64,000 nucleotides of DNA, taken from Streptomyces sp. NBS 14/10. Its GTDB lineage: Bacteria; Actinomycetota; Actinomycetes; Streptomycetales; Streptomycetaceae. Below, piece after piece: positions 25,152 through 34,002 of this stretch (positions are counted from its first letter, which is position 1; every line of letters starts with the position of its first letter). The position numbers and the translations under genes were made by a program. Below the pieces are notes generated by a model that had not been told where the DNA came from, searched no databases, and saw only the letters and a list, made by a program, of their open reading frames with translations. The stretch lies in contig NZ_NCSM01000018.1 of NCBI RefSeq assembly GCF_002224125.1, forward strand, positions 1-64,000, written 5' to 3'.

Positions 25152-26144
25152 TCACGGGCAGGCGACCACCTGGCCCGCCCACGACAGGCCGCCGCCGAAG
25201 GCGAACAGCAGCACCGGGGCGCCCGAGGGGAGGTCGCCGCGGGCCGTCAGCTTGGACAGGGCGAGCGGGACGGACGCGGCGGAGGTGTTGCCGGACTCGA
25301 CGACGTCCTGGGCGATCACCACATGTTCGGGGAGGTCGAGTTGGCGTACGACGGCCTCGATGATGCGGAGGTTGGCCTGGTGGGTGACCACCCCCGCGAG
25401 GTCGGCGGGGGCGATGCCGGCGCGGCGGCAGGCTTCGCGGGCGATGGCGGGGAGTTCGCCGGTGGCCCAGCGGAAGACGGTCTGGCCCTCCTGGGCGAAG
25501 TACGGGTGCCAGTCGTCGACCAGGCGTACGGCGTCGCCGCGGGTGGGGTCGGAGCCCCAGGCGACGGGGCCGATGCCGGTGTCCTCGGCGGCGCTGATCA
25601 CGGCGGCGCCCGCGCCGTCGCCGAGCAGTACGCACGTACTGCGGTCGGTCCAGTCCGTCACGTCGGACATCTTCTCGGCGCCGATGACCAGCGCGTGGCG
25701 GGCGGCGCCCGCCCGTACGGAGTGGTCGGCGCAGGCGAGGGCGGTGCAGAAGCCCGCACAGCCGTTGTTCAGGTCGAAGGCCACGGCGGACGGGATGCCG
25801 AGGCGGCCCGCGACCTGGGCGGCGATCGACGGGCAGCGGTCGATCGCGGTGCAGGTGGCCACGGTGATCAGACCGATGTCGGAGGGCTGAAGTCCGGCTC
25901 CGGCGAGCGCCTTGCCCGCGGCGGCGGTCGCCATGTCGGTGACGGACTCGCCGGTCGCGGCGATACGGCGGGTGGCGATGCCGGTGCGGCGGCGGATCCA
26001 TTCGTCGCTGGTGTCGACCATCGTCGACAGCTCGTCGTTGGTGAGTACGCGCGAGGGCTGGTAGTGCCCCAGGGCGGCAATGCGGCTTCCCGCCAGCGAC
26101 AGCGACGGCGACGGCGACGGCGGCAGCTTCGGCGTTAGCGACAC
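25152..26144 (-). CDS. Beta-ketoacyl-ACP synthase III family enzyme
   Basis: A 330-residue thiolase-fold condensing enzyme. The Cys-His-Asn triad is intact: C129 in NNGCAGF, H255 in VTHQANLR, N286 in ESGNTSA; the glycine-rich FGGGLSWAGQ ends the protein. KAS III enzymes condense acyl-CoA with malonyl-ACP or make related acyl transfers. I choose GTG 26144 because GAGGAG lies six bases upstream; the longer frame begins inside the TetR operator. No acyl carrier protein or reductase is nearby, so it is a stand-alone or starter-unit enzyme rather than part of the core FAS cluster. It is divergent from a TetR gene that probably represses it. Confidence 0.9.
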   Translation of the reverse strand: MSLTPKLPPSPSPSLSLAGSRIAALGHYQPSRVLTNDELSTMVDTSDEWIRRRTGIATRRIAATGESVTDMATAAAGKALAGAGLQPSDIGLITVATCTAIDRCPSIAAQVAGRLGIPSAVAFDLNNGCAGFCTALACADHSVRAGAARHALVIGAEKMSDVTDWTDRSTCVLLGDGAGAAVISAAEDTGIGPVAWGSDPTRGDAVRLVDDWHPYFAQEGQTVFRWATGELPAIAREACRRAGIAPADLAGVVTHQANLRIIEAVVRQLDLPEHVVIAQDVVESGNTSAASVPLALSKLTARGDLPSGAPVLLFAFGGGLSWAGQVVACP

Positions 26145-26197
26145 GGCGGTTCTCCTCGGTTCGACGTACGGCAGGGCCGTGCCAACGGAATATAGCA

Positions 26198-26207
26198 ACC
26201 GATCGGT
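26198..26207. promoter_or_regulatory. TetR operator palindrome ACCGATCGGT
   Basis: A perfect 10-bp palindrome lies midway between the divergent KAS III (start 26144) and TetR (start 26246) genes, with CA/CG flanks typical of TetR half-sites. Confidence 0.65.
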
Positions 26208-26245
26208 CGGAAGCTAAATGGGATCCGACTGGGTATCCTGATGCC

Positions 26246-26860
26246 ATGAGCCCACGCAAGTCGGTCGCCGAGGCCCGCAGAACACGGGAGCGCATCACGG
26301 AACGCGGTGTCGCCATCGCCTCCGTCGAGGGCCTGGAAGGGCTGACCATCGGGCGCCTCGCCACCGACCTGGGGATGAGCAAGGCCGGTGTGCTCGGCCA
26401 CTTCGGCACCAAGCAGGCGCTGCAACTCGCCACCCTGGACGCCGCCGCGGCCATCTACTCCCGGCTGGTGTGGGAGCCCGCGCAGGGCGCGCAGCCCGGA
26501 CTGCCCCGGCTGCGCGCCATCTGCGAGGCGTGGATCACCTACCTGGAGACGGCCCGCGACACCTTCCCCGGCGGCTGCCTCTTCACCACCGCCTCCATCG
26601 AGTTCGACGCCCGCGACGGGCTCGTACACGACGCGGTGGCGCGGCTGTTCGGGATTGGGCGGCGCCGGCTGGCCGCTGAGGTGCGTACCGCCGTCGCGGC
26701 GGGCGAACTGCCGGCCGACACCGACCCGGAGCAGATCGCGTACGAACTGGTCGGCCTCTACATGGCCCTCAACCAGGAGATCCAGCTCTTCGCCGCGCCC
26801 GAAGCCGCGGAACGCACCCGCCGCGCCCTGGACCGGATCCTCGCGCCGCGCCAGTCATGA
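26246..26860 (+). CDS. TetR-family repressor
   Basis: A 204-residue regulator. The N-terminal HTH (GLEGLTIGRLATDLGMSKAGVLGHFGTKQALQ in two parts) is followed by a helical ligand domain with the TetR_C_6/YxaF-like pattern FPGGCLFTTASIEFDARDG. It is divergent from the KAS III gene and reads away from a palindrome between them, so self-repression and control of the acyl synthase are likely. It converges on the next TetR gene, 13 bp apart. Confidence 0.9.
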   Translation: MSPRKSVAEARRTRERITERGVAIASVEGLEGLTIGRLATDLGMSKAGVLGHFGTKQALQLATLDAAAAIYSRLVWEPAQGAQPGLPRLRAICEAWITYLETARDTFPGGCLFTTASIEFDARDGLVHDAVARLFGIGRRRLAAEVRTAVAAGELPADTDPEQIAYELVGLYMALNQEIQLFAAPEAAERTRRALDRILAPRQS

Positions 26861-26872
26861 TCACAGCAGCGG

Positions 26873-27451
26873 TCACAGCAGCGGTCTGACCACCGCACGG
26901 GCCAGAGCCTCGGCCCGCGAGCGCGGGGCGGCATCGGCGTCCGGGCCCTGGGCGTAGTAGCGCAGGAACGCCTCCTGGAAGCACGCGCCGATCAGCAGCG
27001 CCGCGGACGCCTCCGGGTCCGCGGCCGCGGCGATGCGCCCGAGGTCTTGTTCGGCCCGCAGATAGGCGGCGAAGCCGGCGACCGCCTTGTCGGGGCCGGC
27101 GCCGTGCCGGTCCATCGCCACCCGGTGCGCCGCCATGCGCTGCGGATCGGCCAGGAGAGCGCCGAGCATCGGGATCGACCGCTGGTAGAAGTGCAGAACC
27201 GCGTGGGCGAGCTCCGCGAGGTTCTCCTCGACGTCGCCCGCGCCCGGGCGGACCGAGACGCCGGACAGGCCGGGCAGCCGTTCCTCGAGGACGGCGAGCA
27301 GCAGCCGCTCCTTGTCCCCGAAGTACTTGTAGAGCGTGGGCTCCGATACGCCTGCGGCCTGCGCGATCTCCTTGGTCGTGGCGTGTACGACACCACGGGT
27401 ACGCAGGATGTCCGCCGCCGCGTCCAGGATCCGCTCCCGTGTGCTCACCAC
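26873..27451 (-). CDS. TetR-family repressor
   Basis: A 192-residue regulator. HTH: ILRTRGVVHATTKEIAQAAGVSEPTLYKYFGDK in two parts; the remaining helices form a ligand pocket with no clear ligand class. It is divergent from the SDR gene at 27554, and the 102-bp gap contains two near-identical operator palindromes. This is the standard layout for a repressor that controls an adjacent oxidoreductase and itself. Confidence 0.9.
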   Translation of the reverse strand: MVSTRERILDAAADILRTRGVVHATTKEIAQAAGVSEPTLYKYFGDKERLLLAVLEERLPGLSGVSVRPGAGDVEENLAELAHAVLHFYQRSIPMLGALLADPQRMAAHRVAMDRHGAGPDKAVAGFAAYLRAEQDLGRIAAAADPEASAALLIGACFQEAFLRYYAQGPDADAAPRSRAEALARAVVRPLL

Positions 27452-27488
27452 TGCTCTCCCAGTCTCGGTCGACAGTCTCGGTTTGACA

Positions 27489-27530
27489 GTTAGTAAACAC
27501 TAGCCCACCCTAGGGGTTAGTGTTCACTAG
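27489..27530. promoter_or_regulatory. Two TetR operators between divergent repressor and SDR genes
   Basis: GTTAGTAAACACTAG (27489-27503) and GTTAGTGTTCACTAG (27516-27530) are 15-bp imperfect palindromes with core AGTGnnCACT, 27 bp centre to centre. They cover the region where both divergent promoters should lie. Confidence 0.65.
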
Positions 27531-27553
27531 CCCACGGGATCCAGGAGGTCATC

Positions 27554-28198
27554 GTGCGTATCACTGTTTTCGGTGCGACCGGCGGAACGGGGCAGCACCT
27601 CGTAGACCAGGCACTTGAGGCGGGCCATCACATCACCGCGGTCGTCCGGGACCCGGCCCGCCTGCGGCAGGCCGACCACCCGCGGCTCGAGGTCGTGAAA
27701 GCGGCCGTAGAAGCCGACCTCCAGCACCTCGAGGCGATCACGGGGGCGGTGAAGGGACAGGACGCCGTCGTGTCGGCCCTGGGCCCGCGCGGCAAGGACG
27801 ACATCACGGTGTGCAGCGACGGCGCCCGCGCGATCATCACCGCGATGCGGGCCACCGACAGCCGCCGGTTGATAGTCGTCACGGCCAGCGGCCATATCGT
27901 CGACGAGGGCGACGGGCCGTTCACCCGGAGCATGGTCAAGCCCATGCTCCGGCGGTTTCTACGGGACGGCTTCGCCGACTTCGCCCGTACCGACCAGGCC
28001 GTCAAGGCCAGCGGCCTCGACTGGACGATCATGCGGCCGCCCCGCCTCACCGACGGCCGCCGCCGCGCCTACCGCACCGCCACCGACCGCAATGTGCGCG
28101 GCGGCATCACCATCGCCCGCGCCGACCTCGCCGACGCCATCCTCACCGCGGCGGCCGACCCGGCCACCGCGGGCCACACCATCGCCCTGGGGTACTGA
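27554..28198 (+). CDS. NAD(P)H-binding atypical SDR
   Basis: A 214-residue Rossmann protein. The cofactor loop FGATGGTGQHL at the N-terminus is the GxxGxxG of atypical SDRs (NmrA/BVR-B-like). The catalytic Tyr-x-x-x-Lys of classical SDRs is absent; RRLIVVTASGHIVDEG and WTIMRPPRLTDG mark the family. Such proteins act as quinone or flavin reductases or redox sensors. GTG start with AGGAGG eight bases upstream. Regulated by the adjacent TetR. Confidence 0.87.
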   Translation: MRITVFGATGGTGQHLVDQALEAGHHITAVVRDPARLRQADHPRLEVVKAAVEADLQHLEAITGAVKGQDAVVSALGPRGKDDITVCSDGARAIITAMRATDSRRLIVVTASGHIVDEGDGPFTRSMVKPMLRRFLRDGFADFARTDQAVKASGLDWTIMRPPRLTDGRRRAYRTATDRNVRGGITIARADLADAILTAAADPATAGHTIALGY

Positions 28199-28233
28199 GC
28201 GCCAGGCTCTCCGCCCCGCTCAGGTGCCCGCTC

Positions 28234-28740
28234 TCAGGTGATGGCCGCGTCGCCGTGGGCCTCGAGCACCTTGCGCAGGCCCGTGGCGATCCGCTCGCAC
28301 TCGTCGCGGTCGAGGGCGCCGAGGATCTTGGCGTAGTTGCGCAGATGCGCGGCCATCACAGCGTCGATGAGCTCCTGGCCGCGCTCGGTCAGCTGGATGA
28401 GGACGGTGCGCCGGTCGCCACCCTCGCGTACCCGCTCGACCAGCCCCTTGGCCTCCATACGGTCGATGCGGTTGGTGATGGCTCCGGAGGTCACCATGGC
28501 GGCTTTGAGGAAGGCACCGGCGGTCAGGGCGTAGGGCGGGCCCGAGCGGCGGAGTGTGGTGAGGACGTCGAACTCGCCCGGCTCCAGGCCACGTTCGGCG
28601 CAGAACGCCTTGAGCGACTTGTCGACGATGCTTTGCACCCGCTGCACCCGGCCGAGCACCTGGACCGGCCAGAGCTCGTCCGCCAGCTCGGGGCGCTCCT
28701 TCACCCATTGCTCGACGATGAGGTCGATGACGTCGCTCAT
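28234..28740 (-). CDS. MarR-family regulator
   Basis: A 168-residue winged-helix protein. The HTH and wing are in GAFLKAAMVTSGAITNRIDRMEAKGLVER and REGGDRRTVLIQLTERG. It is divergent from an MFS exporter gene, and the gap carries three copies of a TCTCAA/TTGAGA palindrome, so it probably represses the exporter and itself and is released by the exporter's substrate. The N-terminal helices (LADELWPVQVLGRVQRVQ) are the dimerisation arm. Confidence 0.9.
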   Translation of the reverse strand: MSDVIDLIVEQWVKERPELADELWPVQVLGRVQRVQSIVDKSLKAFCAERGLEPGEFDVLTTLRRSGPPYALTAGAFLKAAMVTSGAITNRIDRMEAKGLVERVREGGDRRTVLIQLTERGQELIDAVMAAHLRNYAKILGALDRDECERIATGLRKVLEAHGDAAIT

Positions 28741-28783
28741 CGGCGCTCCCCTCGGCTTGCTCGGTCTCCCTCAGCGTAGACCT

Positions 28784-28858
28784 TCTCAATGTTAAGACAC
28801 TTGACGCCGCACAAGCAGGCTTGCTTTTATCTCAACGTTGAGAGAATCAACCTTGAGA
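28784..28858. promoter_or_regulatory. Three MarR boxes (TCTCAAnnTTGAGA)
   Basis: Sites: TCTCAATGTTAAGA (28784-28797), TCTCAACGTTGAGA (28830-28843, perfect) and AATCAACCTTGAGA (28845-28858, left half weak). The centre copy is the best. They span the shared promoter region of the MarR and MFS genes. Confidence 0.7.
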
Positions 28859-28886
28859 CACTTGCGCAAATGAGACGGGGGAATCG

Positions 28887-30167
28887 TTGTCCACCACCGC
28901 AAGACCGGACCCACGCGGTGCCGCTGCCGGCACGAGCACCGCTGCCACCGGCACCGGCACCGGCACCGGCACGAGCACTGACCGAAACCGTCGAGTCCCC
29001 GTGCTCTGGCTGGCATTGCTGGCCACCCCGGTCGCCGCCGGGGCCAACGCCCCGGTCCTGATCCTCGACGACATGGGCCGCTCACTGGACGTCGGCACGG
29101 CGACCGCCGCCTGGCTGGTCACCGCGTTCGCCTGGGCCATGACGGTGGGGATGCCGCTGATGGCGACGCTGCTACGGCGGCGCGGGGCGCGGGCGGCGCT
29201 CCGCGCCGGGGCCGGTCTCGTGCTCGGCGGCACCGTGGTGCTCGTCGCGTCGCCGTGGCTGCCGCTGACCCTCATCGGGCGCGCCGCGCAGGCCGCGGGC
29301 GCGGCGGGGCTGATCGCGGTGGCCATGAGCCTGGCGGGCGACGCCCGGCGGATGGGTGTGATCAGCGCCGGGTTCGGCATGCTGGGCGCCTCCGGCCCCC
29401 TGCTCGGCGAGCGCATCACCGACGCGGTGTCCTGGCGGGCAGCGCTGGCGGTGTCGGTTCTGGCGCTGCTCGCCGTACCGGCCGTCGGACGCCACATCGC
29501 CAAGGCCACGCCCGCCGAGGCCCCGCCCGCCGAGGGCCGCTTCGACACCCGGGGCGCGCTGCTGCTCGCGACCCTGGCCACCGGTCTCATCCTGCTGCCC
29601 ACCTATCCGCTGCCCGCCATCGGCGTGGCGGTGTGCGCGGCCGTACTGCTCGCCCTGCACATCCGCCGCCGCCCGGACGGGTTCGTACCGACGGCGGTGC
29701 TGCGCGCCCCCGTCTTCCGTACGGCAGCGCTGCTCGCGCTCACGCTCTCCACGTCGTACTTCGTGCTGCTGTTCTCAGTGCCACGGCTGATCGCCCGACG
29801 GGCCGACTGGTCGACGGGCGCGGTGGCCACGGGCCAACTGGTGGCCCTGCTCACCGGTTCGGCCCTGGCCCTCGGCTTCGCGGCGATCTCCGCGCGGCTG
29901 GGGCGGGTCCGGGTGCGGGCGGTGCTGCTCACGGTCGGGACCCTGGCCGCGACCACGGCGGCATGGGCCCACAGCGCACCCGCGCTCCTCGCGGCGGCGG
30001 GCGCGGCGGTCTTCTGCGCGACGGGCGCCAACGCCACCCAGTCCATGGACGCCGCCTCCGCCGTCCCACCCACCCAACGCCCCACCGCCATCGGCCTGTT
30101 CACCCTCGGCTACCAACTGGGCGGCGCACTCGGCCCGGCCCTGGCCACGCTGCTGGTCCTGGGCTGA
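28887..30167 (+). CDS. MFS exporter (probable drug efflux)
   Basis: A 426-residue major facilitator with 12 hydrophobic segments after a 35-residue Thr/Gly tail. The helix 2-3 loop (TLLRRRGARAALRAG) fits the MFS motif A position, and the layout resembles DHA1-type exporters. Start TTG 28887 follows GACGGGGG; another start would leave out the low-complexity N-terminus. The N-terminus is encoded by a (GGCACC)n tract. Its divergent MarR gene and three operators point to substrate-induced efflux. Confidence 0.87.
   Translation: MSTTARPDPRGAAAGTSTAATGTGTGTGTSTDRNRRVPVLWLALLATPVAAGANAPVLILDDMGRSLDVGTATAAWLVTAFAWAMTVGMPLMATLLRRRGARAALRAGAGLVLGGTVVLVASPWLPLTLIGRAAQAAGAAGLIAVAMSLAGDARRMGVISAGFGMLGASGPLLGERITDAVSWRAALAVSVLALLAVPAVGRHIAKATPAEAPPAEGRFDTRGALLLATLATGLILLPTYPLPAIGVAVCAAVLLALHIRRRPDGFVPTAVLRAPVFRTAALLALTLSTSYFVLLFSVPRLIARRADWSTGAVATGQLVALLTGSALALGFAAISARLGRVRVRAVLLTVGTLAATTAAWAHSAPALLAAAGAAVFCATGANATQSMDAASAVPPTQRPTAIGLFTLGYQLGGALGPALATLLVLG
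28945..28972 (+). repeat. (ACCGGC)n hexanucleotide tract in the MFS gene
   Basis: About 4.5 units of CACCGG encode alternating Thr-Gly. Unit changes would keep the reading frame, so length variation alters only the N-terminal tail. Confidence 0.7.
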
Positions 30168-30180
30168 GCACGCCGCCCCG

Positions 30181-32814
30181 TCACCCGCGGCGCCGCTCGA
30201 TCCGGTCCAGGAGCTCCAGTGACGCGGTCAGCCGGGGGTCGCCGATGTCGCGTTGGAGGGCGATGGTGCGGGTCAGTTCGGCCAGGGCGGCTGCGAGGTC
30301 GCCCTGGCGGTGGTGGGACCGGGCCAGGAGGTGGCTGGCGCGGGACATGGCCCAGACGTGGTGGCAGGCGGGGTCGGAGGCGGTGTGGAGGGCGGTGGTG
30401 GCGAGGGTGGTGGCGGTGTGGGGGTCGTCGGGGAGGGCCAGTTCGGCATTTTCGAGGAGGAGGGCGAGGCGGTGGAGGCCGAAGCCGCACTGTTCGGCGG
30501 TGCGGAGGCCCTCGCGGAGTGCGGTGGTGGCGAGGGTGGGGTGGTGCTGGGCGCGGGCGAGGCGGGCGCGGGCGAGGTGGAGGAGGCAGAGGTGTTCCTG
30601 GGAGCCGGACGTGACGATCCACTGGGTGGCTTTGTCCAGCAGGCTCTGGGCCATCACGAGGTCGCCGGAGTGGCAGGCGAGGGTGGCCTCGATCAGGTCG
30701 TAGCGGGCGACCTCGTCGTTCCAGTCGACGTCACGGGAGGCGTCGGCGAGTTCCGAGCGGGCGCGGGAGACGTAGGCGCGGGCCGGTTCGGGGAGGCCGG
30801 CCTCCAGGAGGCATTCGGCCGGGGAGAGCGGCAGGCCGAACCAGACCGGGGCGTCGGCCAGTTGGTCGATGGGCAGGGCGCCGGTGAGGGCGCGGGAGAC
30901 CGCGAGCATGGGGTCGCGGCGGCTGCCGCGCAGGAGGTCGGCCACCTCGGCGAGGCGGCCTCTGAGGGTGCCGATCATGGCGAGCCACCAGCTGTCGTCC
31001 GGGTCGATACGGGCCAGGGCGGCGGTGAGGTCGCCGATCGCGCGGTAGCACCAGAGGAGGCCGCCGGGGTCGGGGCAGGTGGGGAACTCCTCCAGGACCC
31101 GGACGCAGCGGCTGTACTGGCCGATCTGCCAGGCGAGGTGCTGGTAGCCGCCCATGCGGAGCCGGTAGACCTCCTCGGCCTCGGCGACGTGGCCGGCCGC
31201 GAGCGAGTGGTGGACCAGCTCTTCGAGGAGGTCCAGGGTCTCGGGGCGGTCGGGTGGCAGTACGCCGGGGCCGGTGACCAGGGCGCTGTAGTGGCGGCGG
31301 ATGGCCTGGTGGACGGAGCGCGGGTCGGTGAAGGAGCGGTAGAAGTGGTCGCGGACCGCGGGGTGGACGGTGAACAGGCCGGCGGATTCGTTCAGGACGA
31401 GGTGGAGTTGGCGGAGGTGGCGCAGGGCGGCCAGGACGTCGCGCAGGTCGAGGCCGCGCAGCGGGCCCGCGATCTTGGGGTTGGTGGCGCGGGTGAAGAC
31501 GGAGTGCAGCTGCTCGGCGGACGCGCCGAAGCGGAAGATGCACAGCCGGGCGAGCAGGGCCGTCTCCCGCTCGCTGAGCGCCGTCTCGTACGCGTCGAGC
31601 ACCCGCGCCAGCCGCCGCTCCTGCGGCTCTCCCGAGTCGGCGCGCGGCTCGGGCAGGGAGGCGGCGCCGGCCGGGTCGGCGGCGGCGTATTCGACGAGGT
31701 AGCCGCTGAGGTGGTCGAGGGTCAGGGCGTGGGCGCCGTACTCGTCGATCAGGGCGTGCAGCGCGTCGTCGTCGCCGCGTACGCCGCGGTCGCGGATCAG
31801 GGACACCGCGTCCTCGCGGCACAGCTGGTCGATGTCGAGCCAGGCGTAGCCGCGGCCGTGCCAGGGCGCCAGCCGGGGCAGCGGGAGGCGGCTGGTGATC
31901 AGGCACTTGGTGGCGCCCAGGCCGTCGGCCAGGCGGTCGATGACCTGGGCGAGCAGCCGGTCGGTCAGATCGCCGAAGACGCCCTGGCGGTCGGTGGCCG
32001 GGCGCTGCACCCGCTCCAGGCCGTCCAGCACGAGCAGCCTGCGGCCGGGTCCGGTGAGGAGTTCGGTGAGCAGGTAGAAGGTGCCCATGGGGCTGCCGCG
32101 CGCGATCGCGCCACCGCTGAAGTAGGCGTAGGCGACCTCCAGGAACTCCTTGACGTCCTGGTTGAGGTAGAAGCTCCAGATGAACAGCTCGTCGGGCGGC
32201 GGGTCCCCCGCTGTCCTCAGCCGGGCCAGGAACTCCCCCGCCAGCGCGGTCTTCCCCGCACCGCCAAGACCGAGCAGCGCCAGCACGCCCGGCTCGCCGT
32301 CCCGCCAGAAGCGACTGAGCGCGGCCAGTTCGTCCGCGCGGCCGACGAAGCTGGGGGCGGGGGGCAGGGCGTGGATGATGCCTGCCGTCAGGGGGCGTTT
32401 CGGCGGTGCGGGCTCGGGGGCCGCGTCGTATAGGGCCTGTGAGTCCCGTGAGTCCTGTGGGTCCTGAGACGGCGCGGCGAGCGCTTCGGCGTGCGCGGCG
32501 ACGGCCTGCGCGTTGATCTCGGCGACCCGGGCGACGAGCGCGCCGAGCCCGTGCCGGTCGTGGCACCAGGCGACCAGCCTGCGGATGCACTCGCGGCGGC
32601 TCATGGCCGCCGCGAGCTCCCGGTACACCTCCGGGTAGTGGTCGAAGCACAGGTCCCGGATCTCGTCCTCGGACAGCGCCCGGTCGATCAGCGCCCGTAC
32701 GGCGCCCGCGTTGCGCACGGCGCCGTACGCGTCGCCCCGGGGGCCGCCGTACGCGTCGCCCCGGGGGTCGCCGTACGGGTCGCCGTACGCGTCACCGTGG
32801 GGGTCGCCCGTCAT
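30181..32814 (-). CDS. STAND/NB-ARC-like ATPase with N-terminal effector-associated domain and TPR tail
   Basis: An 877-residue protein, last gene of the EAD operon. Residues 1-35 are GDPYGDPRGD-type repeats. Residues 38-104 are a small helical domain (VRALIDRALSEDEIRDLC...) matching the second domain of the adaptor at 36124-36804: 28 of ~63 aligned positions identical by eye, no gaps. The P-loop is GLGGAGKT (182-189), with Walker B RLLVLDGLERV, a sensor CLITSRLPLPRL, a winged-helix region, then TPR-like helices to the end. ATG 32814 overlaps the upstream FGE stop as ATGA. STAND ATPases oligomerise on ligand binding; here the N-terminal domain should recruit the adaptor. The family resembles EAD-linked conflict-system ATPases. 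Confidence 0.85.
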   Translation of the reverse strand: MTGDPHGDAYGDPYGDPRGDAYGGPRGDAYGAVRNAGAVRALIDRALSEDEIRDLCFDHYPEVYRELAAAMSRRECIRRLVAWCHDRHGLGALVARVAEINAQAVAAHAEALAAPSQDPQDSRDSQALYDAAPEPAPPKRPLTAGIIHALPPAPSFVGRADELAALSRFWRDGEPGVLALLGLGGAGKTALAGEFLARLRTAGDPPPDELFIWSFYLNQDVKEFLEVAYAYFSGGAIARGSPMGTFYLLTELLTGPGRRLLVLDGLERVQRPATDRQGVFGDLTDRLLAQVIDRLADGLGATKCLITSRLPLPRLAPWHGRGYAWLDIDQLCREDAVSLIRDRGVRGDDDALHALIDEYGAHALTLDHLSGYLVEYAAADPAGAASLPEPRADSGEPQERRLARVLDAYETALSERETALLARLCIFRFGASAEQLHSVFTRATNPKIAGPLRGLDLRDVLAALRHLRQLHLVLNESAGLFTVHPAVRDHFYRSFTDPRSVHQAIRRHYSALVTGPGVLPPDRPETLDLLEELVHHSLAAGHVAEAEEVYRLRMGGYQHLAWQIGQYSRCVRVLEEFPTCPDPGGLLWCYRAIGDLTAALARIDPDDSWWLAMIGTLRGRLAEVADLLRGSRRDPMLAVSRALTGALPIDQLADAPVWFGLPLSPAECLLEAGLPEPARAYVSRARSELADASRDVDWNDEVARYDLIEATLACHSGDLVMAQSLLDKATQWIVTSGSQEHLCLLHLARARLARAQHHPTLATTALREGLRTAEQCGFGLHRLALLLENAELALPDDPHTATTLATTALHTASDPACHHVWAMSRASHLLARSHHRQGDLAAALAELTRTIALQRDIGDPRLTASLELLDRIERRRG

Positions 32815-33992
32815 CGCGTCGCCGCGGGCGCGAGGCCCTTGCGGCACAGCCGGAAGCCGATGTTGGGGGTCATATGCGCGCCCCAGCCGCCCTTCCGCCA
32901 GCTGCCCGCCTCACGGGACATCCGGAAGGACACCGTGACCGCCTCGGCGCAGTCCGCCCAGGAGCCCCCGCGCAGCACCCGCTCCTGGCCCCGGGCGGGC
33001 CCGGTCGGGTTGGTCCCCGGGCCGGTCCGGTAGTACGCCGCGTCGTACCAGTCGGCCGTCCACTCCCACACCCCTCCGCTCATCCCGTACAGCCCATAGC
33101 CGTTGGCCGGCAGGCGCCGCATGGGCAGGATGGCGAACTGGTCGAAGCGGTCGAAGTCGCAGCGCTCGGGGGTCGGGGGCGCGTCGCCCCAGGGGTAGCG
33201 GTGGCCGGGCAGGCCGCCGCGCGCGGCCCGCTCCCACTCCGCCTCGGTCGGCAGGCCGTATCGGACCTCGCGGGTGGACAGCCGCTCGCACAGCTCCTCG
33301 GCATCCTGCCAGGACACGCTGACCATGGGTTTACGGTCATACGCCCATGGGCGCCGGGGGTCGTCCCGGCGCGGGGTGCCGAACAGGGTGCGGGAGTCGA
33401 CCTGCTGGCCGTCTCCGTTGACCCAGGCGTGGCTCGGCGCATGGGCGTGCCAGTCGGTGGCGCGGACGGTCGCGTCCTCGCAGTACTGGAGGCGGATCTT
33501 GTTCGCCTCGTGCAGAAACCAGCTGGGGTCCAACGCCCCGCTCCGCTTCAGCTTCCGCTTTTTGCGGGGCATCCCGGCGGGCGCCGGCTCCCAGTCCATG
33601 AGGTCGCAGAAGGCCGCCCAGCTGACCGGGGTCTCGGACAGCCAGTAGTCGTCGAGCCGGACCGGGTGCACCGGGCGCTCGTCCGGGTCGCCGTCGGCGG
33701 AGCCCATCGCGAAGGAGCCGGCCGGGACATAGCGGAAGAGGATGCCGTGCTCCTCCACCGCCATCCGGTCCAGCAGGGCGCCGCGGGCCTCGGCGATCTC
33801 GGAGTCGGCCGGGGCGACCATGCGCGCGCGGTCGTACGCGGTGGCGGCGGTGCGCGGATCGCCCTGGGCCTCCAGCTCGCGGGCGAGCCGCAGCAGTTCG
33901 GGGGCGCTGCCGGTGGCGGTGTGGTCGGTGCGCAGCCATTCGTACGCGGAGCCCGCCCCGTACCCAGAGCCCGTCTCGTGTTCGGATCCCAT
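32811..33992 (-). CDS. Formylglycine-generating-enzyme-fold (SUMF1) protein, probably not a canonical FGE
   Basis: A 393-residue protein. Residues ~30-75 are a short TPR-like hairpin pair. The FGE-sulfatase fold runs from FRYVPAGSFAMGSADGDPDERPVHPVRL (about 86-113) through YGLPTEAEWERAARGG, GVWEWTADWYD and RGGSW to the final NIGFRLCRK. In true FGEs two active-site Cys lie five residues apart after RGGS; here C348 is present (GGSWADC) but the second position is Thr353. So copper-dependent formylglycine formation is doubtful. A binding or variant oxidase role is more likely, as in conflict systems using this fold. Gap to the radical SAM gene is 10 bp and it overlaps the STAND gene. Confidence 0.85.
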   Translation of the reverse strand: MGSEHETGSGYGAGSAYEWLRTDHTATGSAPELLRLARELEAQGDPRTAATAYDRARMVAPADSEIAEARGALLDRMAVEEHGILFRYVPAGSFAMGSADGDPDERPVHPVRLDDYWLSETPVSWAAFCDLMDWEPAPAGMPRKKRKLKRSGALDPSWFLHEANKIRLQYCEDATVRATDWHAHAPSHAWVNGDGQQVDSRTLFGTPRRDDPRRPWAYDRKPMVSVSWQDAEELCERLSTREVRYGLPTEAEWERAARGGLPGHRYPWGDAPPTPERCDFDRFDQFAILPMRRLPANGYGLYGMSGGVWEWTADWYDAAYYRTGPGTNPTGPARGQERVLRGGSWADCAEAVTVSFRMSREAGSWRKGGWGAHMTPNIGFRLCRKGLAPAATR

Positions 33993-34002
33993 CGCCTCGC
34001 CC

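Noticed and set aside
30253..32433. 726-codon plus-strand ORF antisense to the STAND gene
   Set aside because: Composition is Gly/Glu/Val-rich shadow with no domain; the minus frame has P-loop, TPR and EAD.
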